A program made the position numbers and the translations under genes. From contig URWS01000007.1 in NCBI GenBank assembly GCA_900551605.1, positions 1-13,683 on the forward strand: DNA of 13,683 nt, given 5' to 3'. Source of the stretch: an uncultured Collinsella sp. GTDB lineage: Bacteria; Actinomycetota; Coriobacteriia; Coriobacteriales; Coriobacteriaceae. Under the pieces are notes generated by a model. It saw only the letters and a list, made by a program, of their open reading frames with translations. It made no database searches and had not been told where the DNA came from. Of the stretch, positions 13,657-13,683 are shown piece by piece (the stretch's first letter is position 1; each line of letters begins with the position of its first letter).

Positions 13657-13683
13657 CTGTCTCTTATACACATCTCCGAGCCC
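13657..13683. other. Illumina Nextera adapter remnant (not genomic)
   Basis: The last 27 bases begin CTGTCTCTTATACACATCT, the 19-bp Tn5 mosaic end used in Nextera libraries, and continue CCGAGCCC, the start of the Nextera index-side adapter. Read on the minus strand the mosaic end yields MYKRQ, a well-known artefactual protein start. This is leftover sequencing adapter at a contig end, not a transposon insertion in the organism. Confidence 0.97.

Noticed and set aside
13657..13683. Biological Tn5-like transposon end
   Set aside because: The sequence continues into the Nextera index-side adapter and stops at the contig edge; a library artefact explains it fully.
1..13683. CRISPR arrays, tRNA or rRNA genes, insertion sequences, phage genes
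   Set aside because: No regularly spaced repeats, cloverleaf-like segments, transposase or phage motifs were found on either strand by reading; no covariance-model search could be run.

Overview
The window reads as chromosomal DNA of a high-GC Gram-positive anaerobe. My best guess is a Coriobacteriia member, probably Collinsella. The guess rests on codon bias, on a type III glutamine synthetase next to cobalamin-dependent methionine synthesis, and on a DUF711/PFL-family protein together with PTS genes. It is inference from memory, not from a search. The last 27 bases are not genomic: they match the Illumina Nextera transposon-end adapter, so the right edge is an assembly or trimming artefact.

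Layout. Positions 1-585 (minus) are the N-terminal part of a type III glutamine synthetase, cut by the window edge. A 427-nt divergent intergenic region (586-1012) holds several dyads and a 76-nt imperfect hairpin. A tightly packed plus-strand methionine operon follows: metF (1013-1885), a free-standing cobalamin-dependent methionine synthase activation protein (1885-2673) and a metH that lacks its own activation domain (2684-5242). Together MetF and the two-part MetH would make methyl-tetrahydrofolate and pass its methyl group to homocysteine, with the separate protein reactivating oxidised cobalamin in trans. A DUF711/UPF0210 gene (5351-6715) follows after 108 nt.

Positions 6732-6865 form a very large palindrome: two perfect 32-nt arms around a 70-nt core with its own hairpin. 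Then come a class I SAM-dependent methyltransferase of unknown substrate (7031-7918), whose first half has clearly different codon use from its second half, and the small ribosome-associated RNA-binding protein YhbY (8101-8400), which ends in a strong intrinsic terminator.

The right part is all on the minus strand: a 999-residue regulator with an N-terminal MalT-like ATPase and a C-terminal winged helix plus BTAD domain (8470-11469), then nagB with its own terminator (11914-12642), a standalone glucose-family PTS EIIA (12914-13411) and the 3' end of glmM (13483-13656). GlmM, EIIA and NagB all sit around the glucosamine-6-phosphate node, linking cell-wall amino-sugar synthesis, sugar uptake and amino-sugar breakdown. 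The regulator's target cannot be read from the sequence.

The points most worth a second look are the 134-nt palindrome, the split methionine synthase whose activation protein has a four-cysteine tail, the ATPase-first BTAD regulator with a direct heptamer repeat upstream of it, and the adapter remnant at the end.
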